A stretch of 5,896 nt of DNA from an uncultured Treponema sp. (GCA_905372205.1 CAJPOH010000069.1:1-5896), one strand, 5' to 3'; numbered from the stretch's first letter, positions 1-5,663 are shown. Program-made: numbers and translations. Notes: a model not told the origin generated them from the letters alone.

Positions 1-500
1 GTCCATATATGGGCAGTGACTCAATTGAACCATTTATCAAAGAGAAATATATAGAAAAGGGAATCTACATTTTGAATAGGACTAGTAACAAAGGGGCAAA
101 AGATTTTCAAAATTTAAATATTTTAGAAGAAATAGACTCATCTGACGCTCCTCTCTATTTAGCTGTTTCTAAAAAAATTGTTTCTTATTTGCAGGAAGGC
201 TATTCAGTAGGAGCTGTAGTTGGGGCTACAGGTCTCGAAGAATTAAAAACGATTGCTTCATTTTTTACAAAAGCTATTCAAGGAGGTGTACCTCTTTTAA
301 TTCCTGGAGTAGGAAGTCAAGGAGGGAGTGCAAAAGAGGTGATATCAATATTAAAAGAATGCAATTATGACTTGAGTTTAGTAAGAATCAATAGTTCAAG
401 TAGCCTAACACATCCATGGAAATCTAAAGATGTTCCAAGTGATTATGTAGAGCAATGTTTAAATAATATTGAAAATCTTATAAATGAAAGTAGAATATAA
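1..500 (+). CDS. pyrF: Orotidine-5'-phosphate decarboxylase, C-terminal part (5' end outside window)
   Basis: This enzyme decarboxylates orotidine 5'-phosphate to UMP, the last step of de novo pyrimidine synthesis, in the cytoplasm. The reading frame is already open at the left edge (first full codon at 3), and the first residues are PYMGSDSIEPF. This matches the NPYMGSDS motif inside subfamily 2 enzymes, so the ATG at 9 is internal and the true start lies upstream. Further family motifs are RTSNKGAKDFQ (78-110), VVGATG (216-233) and the phosphate-binding IPGVGSQGGS (300-329). About 165 residues are visible of the roughly 270-280 usual for the subfamily. The catalytic Lys/Asp cluster would lie in the missing N-terminal part. 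The gene ends with TAA 18 nt before the metal-binding protein gene, so the two may share a transcript. The identification is firm; operon membership is an inference. Confidence 0.92.
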   Translation, partial: PYMGSDSIEPFIKEKYIEKGIYILNRTSNKGAKDFQNLNILEEIDSSDAPLYLAVSKKIVSYLQEGYSVGAVVGATGLEELKTIASFFTKAIQGGVPLLIPGVGSQGGSAKEVISILKECNYDLSLVRINSSSSLTHPWKSKDVPSDYVEQCLNNIENLINESRI

Positions 501-506
501 TTTTTT

Positions 507-512
507 AAGGAG
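507..512 (+). promoter_or_regulatory. Ribosome binding site of the metal-binding protein gene
   Basis: AAGGAG lies 6 nt before the ATG at 519, in the short gap after pyrF. It fixes the start of the downstream gene and is the best Shine-Dalgarno on the plus strand of this window. Confidence 0.85.
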
Positions 513-518
513 TATTGT

Positions 519-1430
519 ATGAAAAAAATTAGTTTTGTCATTTTTGGTTTTAGCTTTTTAATGGCTTCAATCTTTGCTGATAGAAGGCTTTCCATTGCAG
601 TAACTTTTGATGCAATGGAAGAATTGACTAAGGCTGTTGTCAAAGATTTGGCAGATGTTTCTCTTATTATTCCCGAAGGAATGGAACCTCACGAAGCAGA
701 GCCTACAGCACAAAATCTCATTTTTTTAACTAATGCTGATGTTCTCATCTATAATGGTTTTGGAATGGAGTTTTATCTTGAAAAGGTATTAAAAGCTGTT
801 AATAATAAAAACTTGGTATTAGTAGAAGCTTCAAAAGGAGTAAAACCAATAGAAATTGATTATGATGATCATGATGACGACGAGCATGATTTTCATCACC
901 ATCACGATGGGCATCATCATGGAAACATTGACCCACATGCTTGGCTTAGTCTTCAAGCTACTCGCATTATGGTAAAAAACATAGAAAGTGCCCTTTCAAA
1001 GCTTGATAAAAAAAATGCAAAAACGTATGCCAAAAATGCAAACTTTTATATTAAAGAGCTAGATAAACTTTATGCTGAATATGTCAAGAAATTCAAGAGC
1101 TTAAAAAACAAAACTCTTGTAACTTCTCATGCGGCTTTTGCATATCTTTGCCGTGATTTTGGTTTAGTTCAAAACTCAATTATAGATGTTTTTGCTGAAG
1201 GCGAGCCCAATGCAAAACAATTGGTGAAATTAGTTGAATATTGTAAAAAGCACAAAGTGAAAACAATTTTTTCTGAAGAAATTGCAAACCAAACCTTAGC
1301 TCAAACTTTAAGTAATGAAGTAGGTGGAAAGGTTGTAAAGATTTATACAATTGAAACAAAGGAAGATGAGCTACCTTACTTAATGCGAATGAAAGAAAAC
1401 TTAAAAAGAATATATGAAAATTTAAGATAA
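519..1430 (+). CDS. znuA: Zinc/manganese ABC transporter substrate-binding protein (ZnuA/TroA family)
   Basis: This is a 303-residue exported metal-binding protein of cluster A-I, which captures Zn2+ (or Mn2+) outside the inner membrane for an ABC importer. Residues 1-20 form a signal peptide (Lys-Lys, then a hydrophobic stretch ending ASIFA). No lipobox cysteine follows, so signal peptidase I cleavage is likelier than a lipoprotein. Expected ligands are His58 (in EPHEAEP), His140 (DPHAW) and His204 (TSHAAF), with acidic residues at 253-254 (FSEE) as possible fourth ligands. Residues 114-140 hold an Asp/His-rich loop typical of zinc-specific ZnuA proteins rather than manganese-specific ones. 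The C-terminus (IETKEDEL, YLMRMKENL) is ZnuA-like. The gene follows pyrF by 18 nt and ends at an intrinsic terminator. No permease or ATPase gene is present here, so its partners must be encoded elsewhere. Family assignment is firm; zinc as the metal is inferred from the loop. Confidence 0.9.
   Translation: MKKISFVIFGFSFLMASIFADRRLSIAVTFDAMEELTKAVVKDLADVSLIIPEGMEPHEAEPTAQNLIFLTNADVLIYNGFGMEFYLEKVLKAVNNKNLVLVEASKGVKPIEIDYDDHDDDEHDFHHHHDGHHHGNIDPHAWLSLQATRIMVKNIESALSKLDKKNAKTYAKNANFYIKELDKLYAEYVKKFKSLKNKTLVTSHAAFAYLCRDFGLVQNSIIDVFAEGEPNAKQLVKLVEYCKKHKVKTIFSEEIANQTLAQTLSNEVGGKVVKIYTIETKEDELPYLMRMKENLKRIYENLR
858..923 (+). other. His/Asp-rich metal loop coding segment
   Basis: This codes for residues 114-135 of the substrate-binding protein, a low-complexity run with nine His and eight Asp/Glu, including HHHH and HHH blocks. 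It sits just before the DPHAW ligand motif. Loops of this kind in ZnuA proteins are linked to zinc acquisition or sensing at high metal. Confidence 0.8.
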
Positions 1431-1436
1431 AATCAT

Positions 1437-1480
1437 GGTGGTAATTAGACAATAATAAGAGTCTGATTATCACCTTTTTT
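1437..1480 (+). terminator. Intrinsic terminator after the metal-binding protein gene
   Basis: The left arm GGTGGTAATTAGAC (1437-1450) pairs with GTCTGATTATCACC (1461-1474) over 14 bp, with two G-U wobbles and no mismatches. The loop is 10 nt, and TTTTTT (1475-1480) follows at once. This is a classic rho-independent terminator 6 nt after the stop codon. It separates the pyrF-metal-binding unit from the pseudouridine synthase gene, whose start codon lies only 19 nt beyond the T-run. Confidence 0.93.
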
Positions 1481-1499
1481 ATTATGGAAAAACACAAAC

Positions 1500-2252
1500 A
1501 TGCACATTCAAATCGTATTTGAAAATGAAGATTTTGCCGTTCTTTCTAAGCCAAAAGGCATGCCCACAGCACCACTAAAAGAAGGTGATTGTTCTTTGCT
1601 AACTGAGTTTTTGAAAACACATCATATAGAAGAAAAAGTGGTTGGTAAAAAAGAAGTTGAAAGAGGACTTTTGCATAGATTAGACACTCCAACTGCAGGG
1701 CTAGTCTTAATCGCAAAAAATCAGAAAACGTTTGATTTTTTTTCTTTTTTGCAAAAGCAAGATAGAATAGAAAAGGAATATATTGCATATTGCGATATAA
1801 TTAAAGCAAAAAGCTTACCTTTTCAAATCAATACTAGTAGTAAGTATTTTGAAGTAAGAAGTTCATTCTTGCCTTTTGGAAAACATAGGCGTAAAGTAAA
1901 GATGCATTTTGATGTTGGGCATAAAGTATACAATACAAAGATAATGCTAGAAGTTCCTTTAATGAATATACTCCAAAGAGAAGGGGAGCAAACAACAATT
2001 AAGTGCATATTAACACAAGGATATCGTCATCAAGTAAGATGTCACTTAGCAAGTCTTGGTTTACCTATCATAAATGACGCTTTATACAATCCTAGATATA
2101 TAGAAGAAAATAAAGAAAACATAGAAGGTGAAATTGAGAAGCAAAGCTACAAACTAGAACTCTATGCAACAAAGCTCACTCTTCCATCTCCTTATTCTCC
2201 TACGGAGCAATTATCTTTTTCGCTTCCGCAACTAGATAAAAAGAACCTGTAA
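1500..2252 (+). CDS. RluA-family RNA pseudouridine synthase
   Basis: This 250-residue protein isomerises specific uridines in rRNA or tRNA to pseudouridine. The family signature GLLHRLDTPTAGLVLIAK lies at residues 56-73, with catalytic Asp62 in HRLD. The second conserved block, LTQGYRHQVRCHLASLGLPI (171-190), includes the RHQVR strand. KEYIAYCDI (92-100) matches the family's YxA(Y/V) region. There is no N-terminal S4 RNA-binding domain, so it resembles short RluA-type enzymes such as TruC or RluA, and the target site cannot be named. The start at 1500 fits the family N-terminus (IVFENEDFAVLSKPKGMPT), but no Shine-Dalgarno precedes it. Only 19 nt separate it from the upstream terminator, so it may depend on read-through or use a very short leader. 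Its last 53 bp overlap the convergent folC gene. Confidence 0.9.
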   Translation: MHIQIVFENEDFAVLSKPKGMPTAPLKEGDCSLLTEFLKTHHIEEKVVGKKEVERGLLHRLDTPTAGLVLIAKNQKTFDFFSFLQKQDRIEKEYIAYCDIIKAKSLPFQINTSSKYFEVRSSFLPFGKHRRKVKMHFDVGHKVYNTKIMLEVPLMNILQREGEQTTIKCILTQGYRHQVRCHLASLGLPIINDALYNPRYIEENKENIEGEIEKQSYKLELYATKLTLPSPYSPTEQLSFSLPQLDKKNL

Positions 2253-3573
2253 TCAAAAGTGGGTATCCTTCTTTTTTAGCTTCGTCAAAACACTTTTGAA
2301 TTACTTTTTCATATTCAGAAGAAGATTCTATAGCTATAGAAGAGTTCGCATAATAGTCTTGAAAATCTCTTGTAGCTTTTTCTATATCACTCTTCTTAAA
2401 AGTTCCAGGTATTGTGATTGCAATCTTTTTTGCAATATCCTTAAAAAGAGGAGCAATAGCTTTAGTATTTTTATCGTCTGCACATGCAAAAAGAACCAAG
2501 CATTTCTTATTTGTTAGTTTCTTATAAGTATCCACAGAATAGCCTATACTTTTTTCTGTGTGAGCTCCATCAACAATAATTAAAGGCACTTTTGAAAGAA
2601 TCTCAAATCGTGCAGGAAGCCAAGCCCGTGCTAAACCTTTTTCGATTGTGATTTCTTCAATTTCGGGAATTAAATATTTACAAACAACAGCTGCTAATGC
2701 TGCATTTTTTGCTTGAATTGTGTCTATAAATGATAACGTCGTATCAATTGATCTTGAAAAAAGGCGACCTACTTCATTATCTTTATTAAAATCTATTTCA
2801 ATTTTTAAACCATCCAAACCAACTTTAACACTAATTGGTTCTTTTATGATGGAAGGCAAATAATAAAAAGAGCTAGACATTTCTTTTGCTTTTTCTTTGA
2901 AAACGTTCAAGACACCATCTTCTTGTTCAAAACAGAAGACAGGTTTATTTTTCTTGATAATGCCAGCTTTTTCAAAAGCAATTTTTTCTTTTGTGTTTCC
3001 TAAATATTGGCAATGTTCGAGTTCAATTGGAGTGAGAACACTACACATTGGATTTAATATATTTGTTGTATCAAGCCTGCCTCCCATGCCTGTTTCAAAA
3101 ATGCCCCAATCGCATTTTTCATCCTTGAAAAGCAAAAAGGCAAGCATAGTTACAATCTCAAACCATGTAGGATCAATAGATGGATTTTTTGCAATAAGAG
3201 CTTCAAAGCCATTTTTTATTTTATCATATTCTGATGAATACACATCATTGGGGAAAAAATCCCCTGCCAATGTTATTCTTTCTCTAAAGTCACTAACATG
3301 GGGAGACATATACAAGCCAGCTTTAAGACCTGCTTCTTTCAATATAGATGAAATCATAATTGAAAGAGAGCCTTTCCCTTTAGAGCCAGCTATATGCACG
3401 CTCTTATAGTCATTTTGTGGATTTCCAAAATAACCTGCAAAAAAGGACATACTCTTTAAGTTTAGGATACTCTTTTGTGGCCATCTTTCAAAGTTGATAA
3501 AACTTTCTAACCACATTGCAAAGTCTATTGTTTTCATAATGTTCTGATTGTTAATTGAAGTGGGACTTCTCAT
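2200..3573 (-). CDS. folC: Folylpolyglutamate synthase / dihydrofolate synthase
   Basis: This Mur-ligase family enzyme attaches glutamate to folates in an ATP-dependent reaction, and often also makes dihydrofolate from dihydropteroate. Using the 457-residue form, the ATP P-loop is GSKGKGS (63-69; the common form is GTNGKGS), followed by SPHVSDFRERI (90-100), FETGMGGRLDTTN (159-171), EKAGIIK (201-207, with the Lys that is carbamylated in this family), DGAHTEKS (335-342; usually DGAHNP) and ITGSFYLVAE (441-450). All core motifs are present and the length is normal. The start is uncertain. The ATG at 3573 has only a weak GGGG upstream and adds a polar 12-residue tail, whereas the ATG at 3537 (MKTIDFAMWLESF) fits the family N-terminus better but has no Shine-Dalgarno. 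The gene follows the DUF2764 gene by 23 nt and is probably co-transcribed with it. Its 3' end overlaps the convergent pseudouridine synthase gene. Confidence 0.92.
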   Translation of the reverse strand: MRSPTSINNQNIMKTIDFAMWLESFINFERWPQKSILNLKSMSFFAGYFGNPQNDYKSVHIAGSKGKGSLSIMISSILKEAGLKAGLYMSPHVSDFRERITLAGDFFPNDVYSSEYDKIKNGFEALIAKNPSIDPTWFEIVTMLAFLLFKDEKCDWGIFETGMGGRLDTTNILNPMCSVLTPIELEHCQYLGNTKEKIAFEKAGIIKKNKPVFCFEQEDGVLNVFKEKAKEMSSSFYYLPSIIKEPISVKVGLDGLKIEIDFNKDNEVGRLFSRSIDTTLSFIDTIQAKNAALAAVVCKYLIPEIEEITIEKGLARAWLPARFEILSKVPLIIVDGAHTEKSIGYSVDTYKKLTNKKCLVLFACADDKNTKAIAPLFKDIAKKIAITIPGTFKKSDIEKATRDFQDYYANSSIAIESSSEYEKVIQKCFDEAKKEGYPLLITGSFYLVAEAKKIIAP

Positions 3574-3585
3574 TTTAGAAGCCCC
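3562..3585 (-). promoter_or_regulatory. Hairpin enclosing the upstream folC start codon
   Basis: On the minus strand GGGGCTTCT (3585-3577) pairs with AGAAGTCCC (3570-3562) over 9 bp with one G-U wobble. The 6-nt loop AAAATG includes the ATG at 3573. No T-run follows on either strand, so it does not look like an intrinsic terminator. It could control folC translation or mRNA processing between the DUF2764 gene and folC. The pairing is seen; the function is inferred. Confidence 0.5.
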
Positions 3586-3596
3586 ATTATGATGTT

Positions 3597-4151
3597 TTAA
3601 GAAGATTTTTCAAGTATTTCAGAATATAGCTTTTTATATTCTTCCACCCCAATTTCTTTTGAAAAACTTTCTTCTCTTAGAATGAGGAGCAACATAATTG
3701 CATAAGAAAAAAGAGCATCAGACGAAAAAGCATTTTCTGATTTAATACCATTCAAAAACTCAAACCTTTTCTTATCTAAAAAAAGCTCTGCTTGAAGAGG
3801 ATCTTCCATAGAAAAAGCCTGAGAAGCAATGTTTTGAGCATAATAAGAAGACACTACCTTAGCATGTTCTTCATAAGAAATATCTACATTTTCCCATTTT
3901 AACTTTACTGCCCTCAATTCTCTCAAAGCAAGACGCACAGCACGTTCAAACTCATACCACTTATTCAGTAGTAATGAAGAAGTTTTTTTACCATCACGAG
4001 AAGGCTCGAGTGAAAGACCTTTTAACAATTCTCTATCTTTTTTATTGATATATCTAAAAGCCAATTCTTCAAACTCTTCATACTTAAATGGAGCTTTTGA
4101 ACCAAAGCTAATGCTAGGTAGCTGTGCCATTAAATAATAGTAGTTAGCCAC
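3597..4151 (-). CDS. DUF2764 family protein, putative V-type ATPase accessory/subunit C-like protein
   Basis: This 184-residue protein starts MANYYYLMAQLPSISFG, matching the YYYLxAxLPxLxFG opening of DUF2764 proteins. In spirochaetes and other bacteria with V/A-type ATPases, such genes lie between atpE and atpA. That position is where archaeal operons carry subunit C, so a stalk subunit role is plausible but unproven. The protein is soluble, largely helical by composition, and has no signal peptide. Translation starts at GTG (4151), 2 nt after the atpE stop codon, with AAGGAG inside the last atpE codons, which suggests translational coupling. The expected downstream atpA is absent; folC follows instead. 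The family match rests on the N-terminal motif, length and neighbour. Confidence 0.82.
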   Translation of the reverse strand: MANYYYLMAQLPSISFGSKAPFKYEEFEELAFRYINKKDRELLKGLSLEPSRDGKKTSSLLLNKWYEFERAVRLALRELRAVKLKWENVDISYEEHAKVVSSYYAQNIASQAFSMEDPLQAELFLDKKRFEFLNGIKSENAFSSDALFSYAIMLLLILREESFSKEIGVEEYKKLYSEILEKSS

Positions 4152-4153
4152 CT

Positions 4154-4771
4154 TTATATCTCCTTAGCTGCTTCTTTTAAGATTTCTCTAATACGTGGGC
4201 TTAAATAAGCAGAAAAAGCTTCTGCTACACTTTCGTTTGTGAAGTCGCAATATGAAGATGCACCCTTTTCAGTAACTTTAAACCCTGCTTTAATACTATG
4301 ATCAGGTAACACATTAATTCCTTCCATAAGACGAGCCTTGAATGCTGCAATTAAAGATTTTTCTAATGCCTTAGCATCTTTTTCTTTTAAGATGACAGAA
4401 GCACCATCAGCATGCTCTTTCTTTATCATTGTCATTACGACCTCAGGAATTAGTGCAGTTAAAACCTCACTATCATATCGATTCAGAGTTTCTATTCTTA
4501 CAAGTGCATCAAGTTGTGCAATAATATTTTCTCTAAAAGCAATGATAGTATTCCTTGCAGCTTGACGTATTGATGAAATCGAAGCCTTTTCAAAACGTTC
4601 TTGTTCATCTTTTGCTTTTTTAACAATACCCTCTGCCTTTTCCTCAGCTTCTTTGATGATTGCTGTTGCCTTTTCTTCAGCTTCCTTTATAATCGAAGTA
4701 GCTTTTTCTTCAGCAACTCCAATTCCCTCAGTCTTAATCTTTTCAATAAGTTCTTGCAATTGCACTTCCAT
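4154..4771 (-). CDS. atpE: V-type ATP synthase/ATPase subunit E
   Basis: This 205-residue subunit forms the peripheral stalk of V/A-type ATPases together with a G/H-type subunit, linking the catalytic A/B head to the membrane part. The N-terminal third is a charged Ala/Glu/Lys/Ile coiled coil containing three near-identical 11-residue units (residues 20-52). The segment SISSIRQAARNTIIAFRENI then leads into the globular C-terminal domain, ending LSPRIREILKEAAKEI. Length and two-part architecture fit the bacterial E subunit. The ATG at 4771 is preceded by AGGGGG at a spacing of 8 nt, and a candidate promoter lies 50-80 nt upstream. The gene heads a tight cluster with the DUF2764 gene (2-nt gap) and folC. 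No other V-ATPase subunit gene (A, B, D, I, K) is present in the window. Confidence 0.88.
   Translation of the reverse strand: MEVQLQELIEKIKTEGIGVAEEKATSIIKEAEEKATAIIKEAEEKAEGIVKKAKDEQERFEKASISSIRQAARNTIIAFRENIIAQLDALVRIETLNRYDSEVLTALIPEVVMTMIKKEHADGASVILKEKDAKALEKSLIAAFKARLMEGINVLPDHSIKAGFKVTEKGASSYCDFTNESVAEAFSAYLSPRIREILKEAAKEI
4160..4165 (-). promoter_or_regulatory. Ribosome binding site of the DUF2764 gene (sets a GTG start)
   Basis: AAGGAG on the minus strand lies 8 nt before GTG (4151-4149) and overlaps the Lys-Glu codons near the end of atpE. It supports the GTG start, which gives the family N-terminus MANYYYL, over the later in-frame ATG. Confidence 0.8.
4616..4714 (-). repeat. Three tandem 33-bp units coding for hendecad coiled-coil repeats in AtpE
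   Basis: Residues 20-52 are three consecutive 11-mers: AEEKATSIIKE, AEEKATAIIKE and AEEKAEGIVKK. The first two differ at one residue. The DNA units are similar but carry synonymous differences. An 11-residue period is typical of the right-handed coiled coil in the V/A-ATPase peripheral stalk, so unit number would set stalk length. Confidence 0.8.
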
Positions 4772-4778
4772 AAAGTAG

Positions 4779-4784
4779 TCCCCC
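4779..4784 (-). promoter_or_regulatory. Ribosome binding site of atpE
   Basis: A G-rich run (GGGGG within TTAGGGGGAC on the minus strand) lies 8 nt before the ATG at 4771. It is a non-canonical but plausible Shine-Dalgarno. Confidence 0.55.
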
Positions 4785-4821
4785 TAAATTCAAACTATTA
4801 ATGCACTTATAATCGGGTTTT

Positions 4822-4850
4822 ACTATAGCAAAAAAGAGAAATAAAAACAA
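4822..4850 (-). promoter_or_regulatory. Candidate sigma-70-type promoter for atpE-DUF2764-folC
   Basis: On the minus strand TTGTTT (4850-4845) is followed after 17 nt by TATAGT (4827-4822, 5 of 6 matches to TATAAT). The expected transcript start is about 45 nt before the atpE ATG. The -35 box matches at only three positions, and a second -10-like TATAAG lies 10-15 nt closer to the gene. Position and spacing support it, but it is unproven. Confidence 0.45.
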
Positions 4851-4871
4851 TAGACATTTTTAACATGCACA

Positions 4872-4983
4872 GGAAGTATGTTCCCTCGCTCGAAGAGAGA
4901 TGTTCCCCTCGCTCGAAGGAAGTATGTTCCCTCGCTCGGAGGGAGAGGTTCCCTTCGCTCGGAGGGAGAGGCTCACTCGGCAC
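4872..4983. repeat. 23-bp tandem repeat, about five units, G+C-rich
   Basis: Four full units of exactly 23 bp start at 4872, 4895, 4918 and 4941, and a decayed fifth starts at 4964. They share the core TTCCC(T/C)TCGCTCG(A/G)A. Units 1 and 3 differ at a single base. Units can fold: GGAA-gtatg-TTCC in units 1 and 3, and TCCCTC-gctcg-GAGGGA (4928-4944) across the junction of units 3 and 4. The period is not a multiple of three and there is no credible protein across it, so it is probably non-coding. It fills much of the gap between nth and atpE and is about 60% G+C against about 30% in the main gene blocks. Its role is unknown. Confidence 0.88.
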
Positions 4984-4996
4984 ATTATCGAATGTG
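4981..4996. other. Small inverted repeat downstream of nth
   Basis: CACATT (4981-4986) and AATGTG (4991-4996) form a 6-bp stem with a 4-nt ATCG loop, 23 nt past the nth stop codon and touching the last tandem unit. No T-run follows on either strand, so it is at best a weak 3'-end structure for the nth transcript. Confidence 0.35.
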
Positions 4997-5018
4997 GCGG
5001 GTAATGTAGAGCGTCTTT

Positions 5019-5651
5019 TCAAATATTTTTAGGGCAGAGGTCGGATAAAAAGCAAGTTTCACAAGAGGGCTTTTTTGCCTTGCACACGTATCTGCCGTGC
5101 AAGATTAAGTGATGGTGGGCTTTCATCTTAAAAATGTCGGGCACTATTTTGTTCAAGTCTTCTTCTACCGCTTGGGGTTTTGAAGAAAGGGAAAGAGTGA
5201 GCCTGTTTGAAAGGCGCAAGACGTGGGTGTCGACGGCTATGGTCGGCAGACCGAATGCCACATTTAAGAGGACATTTGCCGTTTTTCTTCCGACGCCGGG
5301 TAATGTTTGCAATTCTTGTGCAGTTTTGGGGACTTGGCTGTCGAAGTTTTTTATCAGCATTTCGCTTAATGCTATGATTCTTTTGGCTTTTGTGGGATAG
5401 TAGTTGATGGTTTTAATCATTGTTTCGAGTTTTTCAAGCCCTAGAGACAGCATGTTTTGAGGGCTTGAGGCAATTTCAAAGAGCTCTTTTGTTGCCTTGT
5501 TGACTCCTTTGTCTGTGGCTTGTGCGGAAAGAACTACGGCTACCAGCAAAGTATAGGGGTTTTTCCATTTTAACTCCGACTCGGGGTTCGGGTTGTTTTT
5601 GTTTAGCCTTTTGAATACTTCATACACTTTTTGGCTTTCTAAAAGTTGCAT
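5019..5651 (-). CDS. nth: Endonuclease III (DNA glycosylase / AP lyase)
   Basis: This 210-residue base-excision repair enzyme removes oxidised pyrimidines and cleaves at abasic sites. It has LSAQATD (41-47), the helix-hairpin-helix LPGVGRKTANVLLNVAFG (117-134) with catalytic Lys123, and VDTH with catalytic Asp141. The iron-sulfur cluster loop has the exact Nth spacing C-X6-C-X2-C-X5-C (Cys190, 197, 200, 206) after LILHGRYVC. Length matches E. coli Nth (211 residues) and every key residue is intact. The start at 5651 has no Shine-Dalgarno; a perfect TATAAT lies 6 nt upstream. Base composition differs from the neighbours: rows inside the gene reach 47-55% G+C, against 27-30% in pseudouridine synthase and DUF2764 rows, which suggests transfer from a higher-G+C relative. 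The gene lies 79 nt or less from an Rpn-type gene upstream. Confidence 0.95.
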   Translation of the reverse strand: MQLLESQKVYEVFKRLNKNNPNPESELKWKNPYTLLVAVVLSAQATDKGVNKATKELFEIASSPQNMLSLGLEKLETMIKTINYYPTKAKRIIALSEMLIKNFDSQVPKTAQELQTLPGVGRKTANVLLNVAFGLPTIAVDTHVLRLSNRLTLSLSSKPQAVEEDLNKIVPDIFKMKAHHHLILHGRYVCKAKKPSCETCFLSDLCPKNI

Positions 5652-5657
5652 AAGTTC

Positions 5658-5663
5658 ATTATA
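5658..5663 (-). promoter_or_regulatory. Candidate -10 element of nth
   Basis: A perfect TATAAT on the minus strand ends 6 nt before the nth ATG. No good -35 box lies at 16-18 nt. If used, transcription would start at or next to the ATG and give a leaderless or nearly leaderless mRNA, in line with the lack of a ribosome binding site. Confidence 0.4.

Noticed and set aside
2238..2276. Possible bidirectional terminator at the convergent gene ends
   Set aside because: AAAAAGAA and TTCTTTTT are complementary, but the stem is almost all A-T and the loop is 23 nt, so it would be weak. It is probably chance in AT-rich DNA.
2897..3409. Plus-strand open frame of 170 codons
   Set aside because: It lies wholly inside folC on the opposite strand. 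folC carries all family motifs there, and the frame has no recognisable protein character.
3562..3585. Hairpin before folC as an intrinsic terminator of the V-ATPase transcript
   Set aside because: No T-run follows the stem on either strand.
4872..4983. Possible CRISPR array
   Set aside because: The units are directly adjacent with no unique spacers, and no cas genes are present.
4807..5022. Minus-strand open frame of 71 codons crossing the 23-bp repeat block
   Set aside because: It is mostly translation of a non-coding repeat whose period is not a multiple of three, has no ribosome binding site or family resemblance, and overlaps the nth stop codon and the atpE promoter region.
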